DNA of 64,000 bases from positions 129,564 through 193,563 of the forward strand of contig JBFXAJ010000003.1 in the NCBI GenBank assembly GCA_050184415.1, in the 5' to 3' direction. Below the pieces are notes generated by a model, which did no database searches, was not told the DNA's origin, and was given only the letters and a program-made list of their open reading frames with translations. Source of the stretch: JADLGL01 sp050184415 (lineage in GTDB: Bacteria; Pseudomonadota; Alphaproteobacteria; Rhizobiales; Kaistiaceae). This document shows positions 41,001 to 49,946 of the stretch, one piece after another. Both the position numbers and the translations under genes were made by a program. Every line of letters begins with the position of its first letter. Within the stretch, counting starts at the first letter, position 1.

Positions 41001-41801
41001 TTGACCTTCCGAACAGTCGTTTGCCTTGCGATGGCCCTCCTGGCCGCCACCTTCGGCGTCGCCGAGGCGGCGCAGACCAACCTTTCGCTGCAATACTCCA
41101 TCCGGCTCGGCAATCGCACGGTCGGCCATCTGGCGGTGGAAGCGGCGTTCGTCGACGGGGCATACGCAATCGCCCTCAGCGGCCGCACCAGCGGCGCCTC
41201 GTTCCTGCTCTCGAACGCCGAGACCACCATGTCGGCGCGGGGCAATCTGCGCGGCCGCCAGGTGCTCCCCTACGAGTACGACGTCCTCATGGCCGAGGGA
41301 GGCGTGACCGCGGAGGGGCGGATGGCGTTCCGCAACCGCAACGTCGTCGACCTCGAGGTCCTGCCCGGCCTGACCCCGAACTGGGACCGCGTCGATCTGA
41401 CGATGGCGCATGTCCGCGGCGTCCTCGATCCGATGAGCGCGATGATCGTCAATGTCGGCCATGACGGGCTAGCCTCCGGGGAGGAAGCCTGCAACCGCAC
41501 GGTGCCGATCTTCGACGGCTGGCAGCGCTTCGACCTCGTTCTCACCTATGACCGCGAGGAAACCGTCGCCGGCGCCGCCGGCGACTATTCCGGCCGCGCC
41601 ATCGTCTGCCATGCCCGCTACGTCCCGGTCGCGGGCCACCGGCCGACCCATCCGCCGGTGATCTTCATGCAGGCCAATGAGCGCCTCGAGGCTTGGCTCA
41701 TGCCGGTTCCCGGCCAGGCTCTCCTGATCCCCTATCTCCTCCTTATCGGGACGGAGATGGGCGACCTCACGATAAGGCTTGACAGCCTTTTGCAGCGCTG
41801 A
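41001..41801 (+). CDS. Exported DUF3108 protein
   Basis: 266 residues if TTG 41001 is used (GGGAG 9 nt upstream, followed directly by a signal peptide TVVCLAMALLAATFGVAEA); GTG 40977 would add 8 residues but has a poorly spaced Shine-Dalgarno. The mature part (LQYSIRLGNRTVGHLAVEAA; YEYDVLMAEGGVTAEGRMAF; DPMSAMIVN; GWQRFDLVLTY) matches DUF3108, a periplasmic family of unknown function. A GGGCC/GGCCC hairpin lies at ~41816-41827 after the stop. Confidence 0.85.
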   Translation: MTFRTVVCLAMALLAATFGVAEAAQTNLSLQYSIRLGNRTVGHLAVEAAFVDGAYAIALSGRTSGASFLLSNAETTMSARGNLRGRQVLPYEYDVLMAEGGVTAEGRMAFRNRNVVDLEVLPGLTPNWDRVDLTMAHVRGVLDPMSAMIVNVGHDGLASGEEACNRTVPIFDGWQRFDLVLTYDREETVAGAAGDYSGRAIVCHARYVPVAGHRPTHPPVIFMQANERLEAWLMPVPGQALLIPYLLLIGTEMGDLTIRLDSLLQR

Positions 41802-42006
41802 CCTGGGGATTCTGTGGGCCGTGGCCCGCCGGAGGCTACGGAATCAACATCTGGTATGGTCAACCTCCGCCCGAACTCCATCTAGCGGCGAACGGAAGGG
41901 GAAACTTTTGCGGTCAGTGATTCGCGCCCGCTTTGTTCGAGACTCGTTCCGGCATTGACCGAAATGCCCTCGCCGTGGTGTCTGACGTCGGGGGGACAAC
42001 CGACCG

Positions 42007-42537
42007 ATGCACCTTCCTCGCCAGGCGCATTTCCGGGACGAAACCGCCGCTTTCGCCTATGTCGAAAGCCTGCGCTGGCCGGACGGGCCTGTCTGTCCGC
42101 ATTGCGGCAATGCCGACCGGATCTACGCTCTTGAAGGCGTGCGGGGCCACCAGGGCGCGATCCGCGAGGGCCTTCAGAAATGCGGCGCATGCCGCCGCCA
42201 GTTCACCGTCCGCATCGGCACGGCCTTCGAGCGCAGCCACGTCCCGCTCCGCAAATGGCTCGAAGCGATCGACATCGTTCGCACCGGCCGCCAGGCGACG
42301 GCGGCCGGCCTCGGTCGCGCGCTTGGACTGACCTATCGGACCGCCGCGGCGATGCTGGCGCGGCTGCGGGCGGCGCCCGACCCGATCCCCGTCACAAGGC
42401 CTATCCGACAGCCGACTTATCGGCCGGTATTCATTGTCGGCGACATCCGCCCGCTGCCGATGCACGACGTTCCGGCCCAATGGTGGCCGATGGTCGGAAC
42501 CGCGCCGGTAGCCGCAGAGATGATCTTCATCAGCTAG
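42007..42537 (+). CDS. IS1595-family transposase remnant or domesticated zinc-ribbon/HTH protein
   Basis: 176 residues from ATG 42007 with a strong GGGGGGA Shine-Dalgarno. The first ~115 residues match the N-terminus of IS1595-group transposases: FRDETAAFAYVESLRWPDGP, zinc-ribbon Cys30/33 and 59/62 (CPHC...CGAC), RRQFTVRIGTAFERSHVPLR and a helix-turn-helix (TAAGLGRALGLTYRTAAAML). The catalytic ISXO2/DDE domain is absent; an unrelated ~45-residue tail (FIVGDIRPLPMHDVPAQWW) follows. The frame is intact and no inverted terminal repeats were seen. It could be a repurposed DNA-binding protein. Followed by a terminator hairpin. Confidence 0.75.
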   Translation: MHLPRQAHFRDETAAFAYVESLRWPDGPVCPHCGNADRIYALEGVRGHQGAIREGLQKCGACRRQFTVRIGTAFERSHVPLRKWLEAIDIVRTGRQATAAGLGRALGLTYRTAAAMLARLRAAPDPIPVTRPIRQPTYRPVFIVGDIRPLPMHDVPAQWWPMVGTAPVAAEMIFIS

Positions 42538-42577
42538 GGACGGTTAGCGTTCCTGACCTTCGCCCGACCTCCGAGCC

Positions 42578-42598
42578 AACGGCCCGGAGGCCGTTTCG
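42578..42598 (+). terminator. Hairpin after the transposase-like gene
   Basis: AACGGCC and GGCCGTT form a 7-bp stem with loop CGGA, followed by TCG. It is ~40 bp after the stop codon. Confidence 0.55.
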
Positions 42599-42740
42599 CC
42601 TCGACATTTCGGCAAGCCCGTCTTCCTGAACGAAAAGCAACGGACGCCTCAGATCGCATTCAGAGCGGATGAGCGAGAACCACGCTCATGAATTCACCGC
42701 GGCCGCCAAGACGGACCGCCCAAGCTCTGAGGAAACTCCC

Positions 42741-43106
42741 ATGAACATCTTCGCCAAGGCTGCAATCGCCTCCACCCTCGCCCTCGGCACCCTCGCCACC
42801 TCGACGGCGTCGTTCGCCCAGCCGGTCCAGCAGGTCGTCATCGTCTCGCAGCAGGCGTGTGACAGCTACGCCACCTCCTATGCCAACGCGTCGGCCGGCC
42901 CGCGGGCCCGTCCGGTGATCCTCGGGACGCTCATCGGCGCCGGCGCCGGCTTCCTGATCGGCGGCTACGGCTTCGGTGCCCCGGGCGCGGGTGCTGCGAT
43001 CGGCGCGGGCGTCGGTGCCCTCGGTGGCGCGGCGGTCGGCAACCCGGCCTGGAACAACGCCTACACCGCCGCCTTCGGCGCCTGCATGCAGGGCTACTAC
43101 CTCTAG
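42741..43106 (+). CDS. Exported glycine-zipper protein
   Basis: 121 residues from ATG 42741 (GAGGAAA upstream). Sec signal (AAIASTLALGTLATSTASFA). The central region (VILGTLIGAGAGFLIGGYGF; GAGAAIGAGVGALGGAAVG) is a Gly-zipper membrane or outer-membrane-associating segment, flanked by two Cys (C42-like in QQACDSY and GACMQGYYL). Function unknown; the family includes small envelope proteins. An 11-bp inverted repeat after the gene may terminate transcription. Confidence 0.75.
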   Translation: MNIFAKAAIASTLALGTLATSTASFAQPVQQVVIVSQQACDSYATSYANASAGPRARPVILGTLIGAGAGFLIGGYGFGAPGAGAAIGAGVGALGGAAVGNPAWNNAYTAAFGACMQGYYL

Positions 43107-43142
43107 TCAGGGTCGAGCGTTCCGACGTCGACCAACCGCAAC

Positions 43143-43183
43143 GGACCTTCGGGATCGCGAGCCCCTTCGCGCCCCGAAGGTCC
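43143..43183. terminator. Inverted repeat between the glycine-zipper and PDZ genes
   Basis: GGACCTTCGGG (43143-43153) and CCCGAAGGTCC (43173-43183) are perfect 11-bp arms with a 19-nt loop, 37 nt after the glycine-zipper stop. No U-run. Confidence 0.45.
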
Positions 43184-43299
43184 GATCCGAGGACCCGCCG
43201 CGCCCGCCCGCGACGGGTCTTCGTGCGTCCGGGGCGATTGACGCCGCGACGCGTCGCCCGCCAGAGTGGCGCCGCATTTTGCAGGGCGGGAGGGACGTC

Positions 43300-44427
43300 A
43301 TGGCGGCCGCGATCCACGGGAAATGGCTGCCGGCGGCAGCGCTCGCCCTCCTCGCTGGCTCACAGGCCGCGCTGGCGCAGCCTGCCCCCGACACCGGCGT
43401 CCACGTCACCGTCGCCGATTGGCTGCCGCGCTGGGAGGAGGGCGGCGGCTGGGGCTTGGTCCCAACCGGGAGCGGACCCGGCAAATGGACCGCGTGGTCG
43501 ACGGAGGGCGTCGCGGCGGTCCCGCCCGGAACCTACGACCTCTTCTGGGTCCAGGACGGCGACCATGCCGACACGCCCATGCGCCTCCAGTCCGGGATCG
43601 TCGTCACGGCGGGCGCAGTCACCGAAATCGCGATCAATTTCGGCGTGACGCTCGAGATCGCGGACTGGGTGCCGCCGCGGACCGCCAATGGCTATTGGGG
43701 CGTGGTGGTCAATGACGGGGTCGAGAACAACGACGTCCTCTTCAACTGGACGGTCGACGGGACGACCATGGTCATCCCGCCCGGCACCTACGACTATTAT
43801 TGGGAGACCGACACCACCGACGGGCACGACCCGATCTGGATCACGGGCGGCGAGACGACCCAGCCCTTCTCGGGCATCGGCGCCGAGCTGCAACTGATCG
43901 ACGGCCGGTCGACCGTCGTCCGGACCACGCCCAACAGCCCCGCCGCTGCCGCGGGCGTGCAGGCAGGCGACATCGTCGTGGCCGCCGACGAACAGGCGCT
44001 CGACGGTCTCGACCTCACCACCGTCGTGGGCTTCCTGCGCGGTCCCGGCGGTTCGACCGTGACGCTCACGATCGAGCGCGGCGGGCGCGAGCTGACGATC
44101 CCCGTGGTCCGCGCCGCCGTCGAGCTCCAGCTCCGCCATCAGCTCGACAGCGGCATTCGCTTTGTCGTGGCGGACAATGTTCCTGCCTTCCAGGAAGGCG
44201 GCCGCTGGCTGGTGACGACGCCCGATGCCACGACCGCCGACCCGTGGGCGTGGGGCGTCGCGCTCGACCAGCCGATCGTCCTCGGGGCCATGGTGTATGA
44301 CGTCTACTGGCAGCAATCGGCCGCCGTGGAGCCGGTCCTCATCGCCGAGGACCTGTCGGTCATCGGCGAGCTCGTCGAGCTGCCGGTCACTCTGGTCGAC
44401 ATCCATCCGGCCCTTCGTTTCAAATAG
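43300..44427 (+). CDS. Exported protein with one PDZ domain inside a three-fold repeat
   Basis: 375 residues from ATG 43300 (GGGAGGGA upstream). Sec signal ends near ALAQ (~27). Three related modules are visible: ADWLPRWEEGGGWGLV...PPGTYDLFW (~36-117), ADWVPPRTANGYWGVV...PPGTYDYYW (~118-193) and ADNVPAFQEGGRWLVT...MVYDVYWQ (~285-375). A PDZ domain (~194-272; AAGVQAGDIVVAADEQALDG) is inserted between modules 2 and 3. There is no protease domain, so it is not a DegP/HtrA protease. I do not recognise the module; it looks like a small beta domain, perhaps for ligand binding. Periplasmic. Confidence 0.75.
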   Translation: MAAAIHGKWLPAAALALLAGSQAALAQPAPDTGVHVTVADWLPRWEEGGGWGLVPTGSGPGKWTAWSTEGVAAVPPGTYDLFWVQDGDHADTPMRLQSGIVVTAGAVTEIAINFGVTLEIADWVPPRTANGYWGVVVNDGVENNDVLFNWTVDGTTMVIPPGTYDYYWETDTTDGHDPIWITGGETTQPFSGIGAELQLIDGRSTVVRTTPNSPAAAAGVQAGDIVVAADEQALDGLDLTTVVGFLRGPGGSTVTLTIERGGRELTIPVVRAAVELQLRHQLDSGIRFVVADNVPAFQEGGRWLVTTPDATTADPWAWGVALDQPIVLGAMVYDVYWQQSAAVEPVLIAEDLSVIGELVELPVTLVDIHPALRFK

Positions 44428-44525
44428 CCGTCTTCTTCCCCCCCACATTCGGGTCATCTTCCGATCGTCTTAGAACCGTCGTAGAGTAGACGCCCTAGGC
44501 GGCTGAGATCCGAGGGGGTGCGGGA

Positions 44526-45449
44526 ATGGCCATGGTTCATAGACTGGCGGCTGCGGCCGCCGGTGTTCTCCTGTTCGCAGGTTCGGCAAGCGCGCAGGAC
44601 GCGGCGCTGGTCGAGCGCGGCGCGTATCTCGTCAATGGTCCGCTGGCATGCGGCAATTGCCATACGCCGACCGGCCCTGACATGCGTCCCGACATGACGC
44701 GCGAACTCGCGGGCGGCTTCGAGTTCGACGAGATGCCGGCGTTCCACGCCTATGCGCGGAACATCACGCCCGACAACGAGACGGGTATCGGCACCTGGAC
44801 CGACGAGGAGATCATCCGCGCGATCCGCGAAGGCGTGACGCCGGAAGGCGAAATCGGCCCGCCGATGCCGATCTTCACCTACAATCTGATGTCCGACGAC
44901 GACGTCCTGGCGGTCGTCGCCTACCTCCGCAGCATCCCGGCGGTCTTCAACGAGATCCCGGACGCTGTCTACAACATCCCGAAGCCGCTGCCCGGACCGG
45001 CGGCCGGCCTGCCGGCGCCGCCGGCGACCGACCCGGTCGCCTATGGCGGGTACATCGCGAACGCGCTGGCGCATTGCTTCGAGTGCCACACGCCCGTGGA
45101 CCCGGCGACGGGCGCTCCCGATCTCACCCGGCTTGGCGCGGGCGGGTTTGCGATCGCCGATGTCGGCCCCGTGACCGTCATCAGCGCCAACATCACCAAT
45201 GACGCGGAGACCGGCCTTGGCAACTGGACCGATGCCGAGATCCGCCGGGCGCTGACGCAGGGCTTCAGCAAGGACGGCACGATGCTGTTCCCGATCATGC
45301 CGTCGCAATACTTCCACAACATGACGCCGGAAGACATCGACGCGGTGATCGCTTACCTCCGCACGGTTCCCCCGGTTGTCAACGCGGTCGAAAAGGTCGA
45401 CTGGATGGCGGTGATGGGCATCACGCCCCCGCCGGCGCCACCGCTCTAG
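44526..45449 (+). CDS. Periplasmic diheme cytochrome c
   Basis: 307 residues with a Sec signal (AAAAAGVLLFAGSASAQ). Two CxxCH motifs (ACGNCHTP and HCFECHTP), each followed by a NITPDNETGIGTWTDEEI-type segment (first copy) or NITNDAETGLGNWTDAEI (second), so the protein is a tandem duplication. Such diheme subunits serve alcohol/aldehyde or gluconate dehydrogenases as electron acceptors. No dehydrogenase is adjacent; the gene is followed after 52 bp by a multicopper oxidase. Confidence 0.88.
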   Translation: MAMVHRLAAAAAGVLLFAGSASAQDAALVERGAYLVNGPLACGNCHTPTGPDMRPDMTRELAGGFEFDEMPAFHAYARNITPDNETGIGTWTDEEIIRAIREGVTPEGEIGPPMPIFTYNLMSDDDVLAVVAYLRSIPAVFNEIPDAVYNIPKPLPGPAAGLPAPPATDPVAYGGYIANALAHCFECHTPVDPATGAPDLTRLGAGGFAIADVGPVTVISANITNDAETGLGNWTDAEIRRALTQGFSKDGTMLFPIMPSQYFHNMTPEDIDAVIAYLRTVPPVVNAVEKVDWMAVMGITPPPAPPL

Positions 45450-45501
45450 GCCGACAGCGGCCGGCGGGAGACCGCCGGCCACCCTGCTGGATCGTCTTGG
45501 G

Positions 45502-46953
45502 ATGCTGAGCCGACGAAATTTCCTTGCCGGCTCGGCCCTTGCTGCCGGGGCGATCGTCCTTGGGCGCGGCAGCGGCCCGGTCTACGGCCAGCCGCTGGCC
45601 CCGCCCCCGGTGCCGATGGACGGCGCCTCGGTGGGGCTCCGGCTCATCGCCGCCGAGCGCCCTACGTCGCTCCCCGCCTTTGCCGGCAAGACGCTTCCGC
45701 TCTGGACCTTCACCGACGACACCTGGCTGCCGATCGTCCGCGTGCCGATCGGCGCCCGGCTCGACGTCGAGCTCGAGAACCGGCTGCCCCGCGAGGACCA
45801 GCACGCCTCGATCCACTGGCACGGCATCAGGCTGCCGAACGACCAGGATGGCGTCCCTTATCTCGTGCAGGACCCCGTCTTCCCCGGCTCGTCCTATCGC
45901 TACAGCTTCGTGCCGCCCGATACCGGCACCTTCTTCTTCCACACCCACTGCAACACGCCCGAGCACCTCGGGCGCGGCCTCCACGGCATCCTCATCGTCG
46001 ACGGCGACACCACCGAGCCTTACGACGCCGATGACGTGCTGCTGATCCGCGACTGGCGGATCGACGTCGATGCCGGCGCATTCCTGTCGTTCACCACGAA
46101 CCGCGGCGCCGCCCGCGCCGGCACCTATGGCCCACTGCGCACCGTCAATGGCGAGGTGCAGCCGACGATCACCCTCCCCGCGGCCGGTGACTGCCGTTTG
46201 CGGCTGGTCAATGTGGATCCGACCCGGATGGTCGAGATCGGCATCGAGGACGCCGAGGCGGCGATCATCGCCATCGACGGCATCGCGATCCCGCCGACGC
46301 CGCTGGGGCGCTGGCTGCTGGGGCCGGCGATGCGCTGCGACATCGTGGTCCGCGCGCCGGCCGACGGACGGTCGGCGCGGCTGATCGACTACCGGCCGGA
46401 CGAGCCGCTGGTGCTGGCGACGCTGAGCGGAGCCGGCGACCCCCGCCGGACGAGCGAATTCGCGCCGGCGCCCCTGCGCGCCGGAATCGTGCCCGAGCCC
46501 GATCTCGCCGCGGCCGAAACCGTCGAGCTGACCTTCGGGTCAAGCCGCACCGGGCGTGTCGTGGCGGGGGACGACCCGCTGCTTGGGCCGCTCGGCGAGC
46601 TGTGCCTGTCGACCGGCGATTTCTGGACCATCAACCAGGCCGGCTGGCCCGACGGCGGGCACCAGCGGCTGCCGCTGCCACTCGCTGCCCTCGAACGGGG
46701 ACGAACGTACCGGTTCGTCCTCCACAACGGCACCGAACTCCTTCACCCGATCCACATCCACGGCCACAGCCCAAAACTCGTCCGTGCGAGTCGGCAGACG
46801 CTGCCGACCCATTTCGGCGACACGTTCCTCGTGATGCCGGAGGAAACCGTCGAGGTTGCGTTCGTCGCCGACAATCCCGGCCGCTGGATGGTGCATTGCC
46901 ACGTCGCGGAGCATCAGGAGACCGGCATGATGGGCTACTACATCGTCCGCTGA
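45502..46953 (+). CDS. Tat-exported multicopper oxidase
   Basis: 483 residues. Twin-arginine signal (SRRNFLAGSALAAG). All four copper motifs are present: HWHGIRLPNDQDG, FFFHTHCNTPEHLG, HPIHIHGHSP and WMVHCHVAEHQETGMM; the last contains the type 1 Cys, His and axial Met, so it should be active. The family (CueO/laccase-like) oxidises Cu(I), Fe(II) or phenolics with reduction of O2 to water. There is no Met-rich insert of the CueO kind, so copper detoxification is not certain. Same strand as the preceding cytochrome. Confidence 0.9.
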   Translation: MLSRRNFLAGSALAAGAIVLGRGSGPVYGQPLAPPPVPMDGASVGLRLIAAERPTSLPAFAGKTLPLWTFTDDTWLPIVRVPIGARLDVELENRLPREDQHASIHWHGIRLPNDQDGVPYLVQDPVFPGSSYRYSFVPPDTGTFFFHTHCNTPEHLGRGLHGILIVDGDTTEPYDADDVLLIRDWRIDVDAGAFLSFTTNRGAARAGTYGPLRTVNGEVQPTITLPAAGDCRLRLVNVDPTRMVEIGIEDAEAAIIAIDGIAIPPTPLGRWLLGPAMRCDIVVRAPADGRSARLIDYRPDEPLVLATLSGAGDPRRTSEFAPAPLRAGIVPEPDLAAAETVELTFGSSRTGRVVAGDDPLLGPLGELCLSTGDFWTINQAGWPDGGHQRLPLPLAALERGRTYRFVLHNGTELLHPIHIHGHSPKLVRASRQTLPTHFGDTFLVMPEETVEVAFVADNPGRWMVHCHVAEHQETGMMGYYIVR

Positions 46954-47071
46954 GACGCCGCGCCGCTTGGCATTCCCCCGAGGCTTGTCGCCGGCGGCGA
47001 AAAGGGCTTCCCTCCGCCGGGGAATCCGTCGGCGCGCGGGCTGCGCCGGCCAATGCGAGGCAAACCGACCC

Positions 47072-48487
47072 GTGACGCGCGTAACCCCGGTCATCCTTTC
47101 CGGTGGCACCGGAACGCGGCTCTGGCCGCTGTCGCGGCAGGCCTATCCGAAGCAGTTCCTGCGCCTCGCCAGCGACCTCACGCTGCTTCAGGAAGCCGCC
47201 CTCCGGGGCACCGATCCGGAGCTGTTCGGGCCGCTGATCGCGGTCGCCAATGTGGAGCATCGGTTCGCGATCGCCGAGCAGCTCCGCGCGGTCACGTCCG
47301 AGACGCCGCGGATTCTCCTCGAGCCGAAGGGCCGCAACACGGCCGCCGCGGTCGCCGTCGCGGCGCTGGTTGCGGTCGCCGAGCAGCCCGATGCCGTCCT
47401 CCTCGTCATGCCGTCCGACCACGTCATCGAGGATCCCGACGGTTTCCGCGCCGCCGTTCTTGCCGGCCTTCCTGCGGCGGAAGCGGGGGGCCTGGGGCTG
47501 TTCGGCATGCTGCCGACACGGCCGGAGACCGGCTACGGCTACATCCTGGCCGGCGAGACCATGCCCGGCCATCCCGCCGTCCATGCCGCGGCCGCCTTCG
47601 TCGAGAAGCCCGACGAACCCACCGCCCGCTCCTATGTCGCCGACGGCTATCTCTGGAATTCCGGGATCTTCCTCCTGTCGGCGGCCGGCGTCCTTGAGGC
47701 GCTCGACCAGTACGAACCGATGGTCCTCGACGCAGCGCGGAAAGCGGTGGCCGACGCCAGCGTCGACCTCGATTTCACGCGGCTCGACGAGGCCGCCTTC
47801 AGCGCCTCGCCCTCGATCTCGATCGATCGTGCGGTCATGGAGCGCACCGACCGGGCATTCGTCATCCCGGCCTCGTTCGGCTGGAGCGACGCTGGCACCT
47901 GGTCGAGCCTTTGGGAAACCGGCGAACGCGATGCCGCCGGCAACGTCGTGATCGGCGAGGCGGTCGCGATCGACACGCGCAACTCGTACGTACGGACCGA
48001 AGGCCCCGTGGTCGCCACGCTCGGCGTCGAGAACCTCGTCGTGGTTGCGACCGCGGACGCGATCCTCGTTGCCGCCAAGACTGCCGACCAGAACGTCTCG
48101 AAGCTGGTCGAGCATCTGAAGAAGAACGGCACCGCGGCCGCGACCATCAGCCCGTGGGTCCACCGGCCGTGGGGATTCTATCAATCGGTCCACGCCGGCG
48201 AGCGCTTCCAGGTCAAGCGCATCACCGTGAACCCCGGCTCACGCCTGTCCCTGCAGAAGCACGTTCACCGGGCGGAGCACTGGGTGGTGGTCAACGGCGT
48301 CGCGCTCGTCACCCGCGACAGCGAGCAGGTTCTCGTGCGCGAGAACGAGTCGATCTTCCTGCCGCAGGGCTGCGTCCACCGCCTGGAAAATCCGGGCAAG
48401 GTCCCGCTCAATCTGATCGAGGTGCAGTCCGGCGCCTATCTCGGCGAGGACGACATCATCCGCATCGAGGACGATTTCGCGCGCTAG
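47072..48487 (+). CDS. manC: Mannose-1-phosphate guanylyltransferase / mannose-6-phosphate isomerase
   Basis: 471 residues from GTG 47072, matching the ~470 of bifunctional enzymes; longer upstream frames are not supported. SGGTGTRLWPLSR (~7-19) and PKQFLRL bind GTP; FVEKPDEPTA and LWNSGIFLLSA continue the nucleotidyltransferase. The C-terminal cupin (RPWGFYQSVHAGERFQVKRI; SLQKHVHRAEHWVVVNGVA) is the isomerase. It makes GDP-mannose for polysaccharide or LPS. The 3' end overlaps a small convergent gene by 4 nt. Confidence 0.93.
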   Translation: MTRVTPVILSGGTGTRLWPLSRQAYPKQFLRLASDLTLLQEAALRGTDPELFGPLIAVANVEHRFAIAEQLRAVTSETPRILLEPKGRNTAAAVAVAALVAVAEQPDAVLLVMPSDHVIEDPDGFRAAVLAGLPAAEAGGLGLFGMLPTRPETGYGYILAGETMPGHPAVHAAAAFVEKPDEPTARSYVADGYLWNSGIFLLSAAGVLEALDQYEPMVLDAARKAVADASVDLDFTRLDEAAFSASPSISIDRAVMERTDRAFVIPASFGWSDAGTWSSLWETGERDAAGNVVIGEAVAIDTRNSYVRTEGPVVATLGVENLVVVATADAILVAAKTADQNVSKLVEHLKKNGTAAATISPWVHRPWGFYQSVHAGERFQVKRITVNPGSRLSLQKHVHRAEHWVVVNGVALVTRDSEQVLVRENESIFLPQGCVHRLENPGKVPLNLIEVQSGAYLGEDDIIRIEDDFAR

Positions 48488-48630
48488 AAATCGGCGCCGT
48501 TGGTGGGCTCGAAGTCGAAGCGGGCAAACGGATCGTGGAGCTCGACCGGATGCCGTTCGGCCCGCTCATCGGCCGGAGTCTCCCTCGGCTTTTCCGCCTG
48601 GGCGGGCCGCCGCTCCTCATCGCCGTTCAT
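48484..48630 (-). CDS. 48-residue protein, possible divergent DUF1674 (SdhAF4-like)
   Basis: ATG 48630 with AGGAGAG 4-5 nt upstream, stop at 48484. The polypeptide is charged and Pro-rich, ending HDPFARFDFEPTNGADF. DUF1674 proteins (succinate dehydrogenase assembly factor 4) end in a DP-x-RYGDWE-x(2)-G-x(2)-DF pattern; the spacing and terminal DF agree, but RYGDWE is altered to RFDFEP. Good codon usage and Shine-Dalgarno support a real gene; the family link is tentative. The 48631-48785 gap upstream holds no other gene. Confidence 0.55.
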   Translation of the reverse strand: MNGDEERRPAQAEKPRETPADERAERHPVELHDPFARFDFEPTNGADF

Positions 48631-48785
48631 GGGGCTCTCCTAAATCGACGCAAACCATACCGGGCACCGCGGGTGCTCCGGCACGCCTCGCGCATCACAA
48701 GTGGTGACAGGCAGGGATGGACCGCGAGCGACGGCGCGAAGGGCCGATTTTCGAAGGAAGTCGTTAACCGACGGTAACGGGCGGC

Positions 48786-49823
48786 TCAGAGATAGCCGCG
48801 CTGCATCAGGTCCTTGGTGTCGAGGATCTCGACGACCCTGTCGCCGTCCAGGACAACGAGGTTGGCGATGCGCTTCGCGGTCATGAGAGCGACCGCATCG
48901 CGGACATGGCTGTCGATGCCGATCGCGACCGGAGCTGTGGTCATGATGTCCGCGGCGCGCTTCTCGAACATGCCGGGATCATAGGCCCGGCGGAGGTCGC
49001 CTTCGGTGATGATCCCCCGCAGCGCCTTCGTCTCGGGTTCGAGGACGACGACGCTGCCTTTCCGTCCCTCCGCGATCGCGCTGATGACCCCGCCGATCGG
49101 CGTATCGGGCACAACGGCCGGAGCGCCGCCGCCGAATTCCTGGAGGTAGCTGCGGAGCGTCGAGAGGCCGCGGCCGAGGCGGCCGCCGGGATGGAAGGCG
49201 GCAAAATCCGCCTCGGCAAAGGCGCGCCGCTCCATCAGCTGCACGGCGAGCACGTGTCCCAGCGCGAGGGTGATCAGCGCCGAAGTCGTCGGGGCGAGGT
49301 TGATGGCACAGACTTCCACCACGTCCGGGAGCCGGAGGGTCACGGTTGCGCCGCGGGCGAGCGGACTATCGGATCGCGCGGTGATCGCGATCAAAGGGAT
49401 CGACCTGCCGCGGCAATAATCGAGGATCGCGAACAGCTCGCGGCTGTCGCCGGAGCGGGAGATCGCGAGCACCACGTCGCCCGCCCCGATCATCCCGAGG
49501 TCGCCATGCGCGGCCTCGGCGGCGTGGAGGTAGAAGGACGGCGTGCCGGTCGAGGCGAAGGTCGAGGCGAGCTTGGCGGCGATGTGGCCGGACTTGCCGA
49601 TCCCGGTGACGACCAGCCGCCCGCCGATCCCATCCGCATTCCGCGCGATCTGCGCCTCGATCGTCGAAAGCGCGACGGCCAGCGCGCCGTCGATGGCATC
49701 CGCGAGCCGCTCCATCCCCTCCATCTCCTTGCGGATGATGGCGCGGCCGGCGGCGATCACGGTGTCCGCGTCGGGCGGAACGACGGGATGGGCGTCAGCG
49801 GGCGGGTCCGGGCGGCGATTCAT
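48786..49823 (-). CDS. kdsD: Arabinose-5-phosphate isomerase, KpsF/GutQ family
   Basis: 345 residues. SIS domain (LVVTGIGKSGHIAAKLASTF; SFYLHAAEAAHGDLGMIG; LAISRSGDSRELFAIL) then FHPGGRLGR and two CBS domains (VISAIAEGRKGSVVVLEPET; DAVALMTAKRIANLVVLDGD). It converts ribulose-5-phosphate to arabinose-5-phosphate, the first step to Kdo for LPS. Divergent from kdsB (123 bp), consistent with one Kdo pathway locus. Confidence 0.93.
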   Translation of the reverse strand: MNRRPDPPADAHPVVPPDADTVIAAGRAIIRKEMEGMERLADAIDGALAVALSTIEAQIARNADGIGGRLVVTGIGKSGHIAAKLASTFASTGTPSFYLHAAEAAHGDLGMIGAGDVVLAISRSGDSRELFAILDYCRGRSIPLIAITARSDSPLARGATVTLRLPDVVEVCAINLAPTTSALITLALGHVLAVQLMERRAFAEADFAAFHPGGRLGRGLSTLRSYLQEFGGGAPAVVPDTPIGGVISAIAEGRKGSVVVLEPETKALRGIITEGDLRRAYDPGMFEKRAADIMTTAPVAIGIDSHVRDAVALMTAKRIANLVVLDGDRVVEILDTKDLMQRGYL

Positions 49824-49946
49824 CGGGTCTCATCCGAAGGCAGGGACGACGCACTATATCCGAGCTTCACCGTCCGCAGCCAATGCATGCGATTGAGCCG
49901 CGCCCCCAGCGACCCTAGAACAGGCGCTATTCCAGGGGACAGCCAC

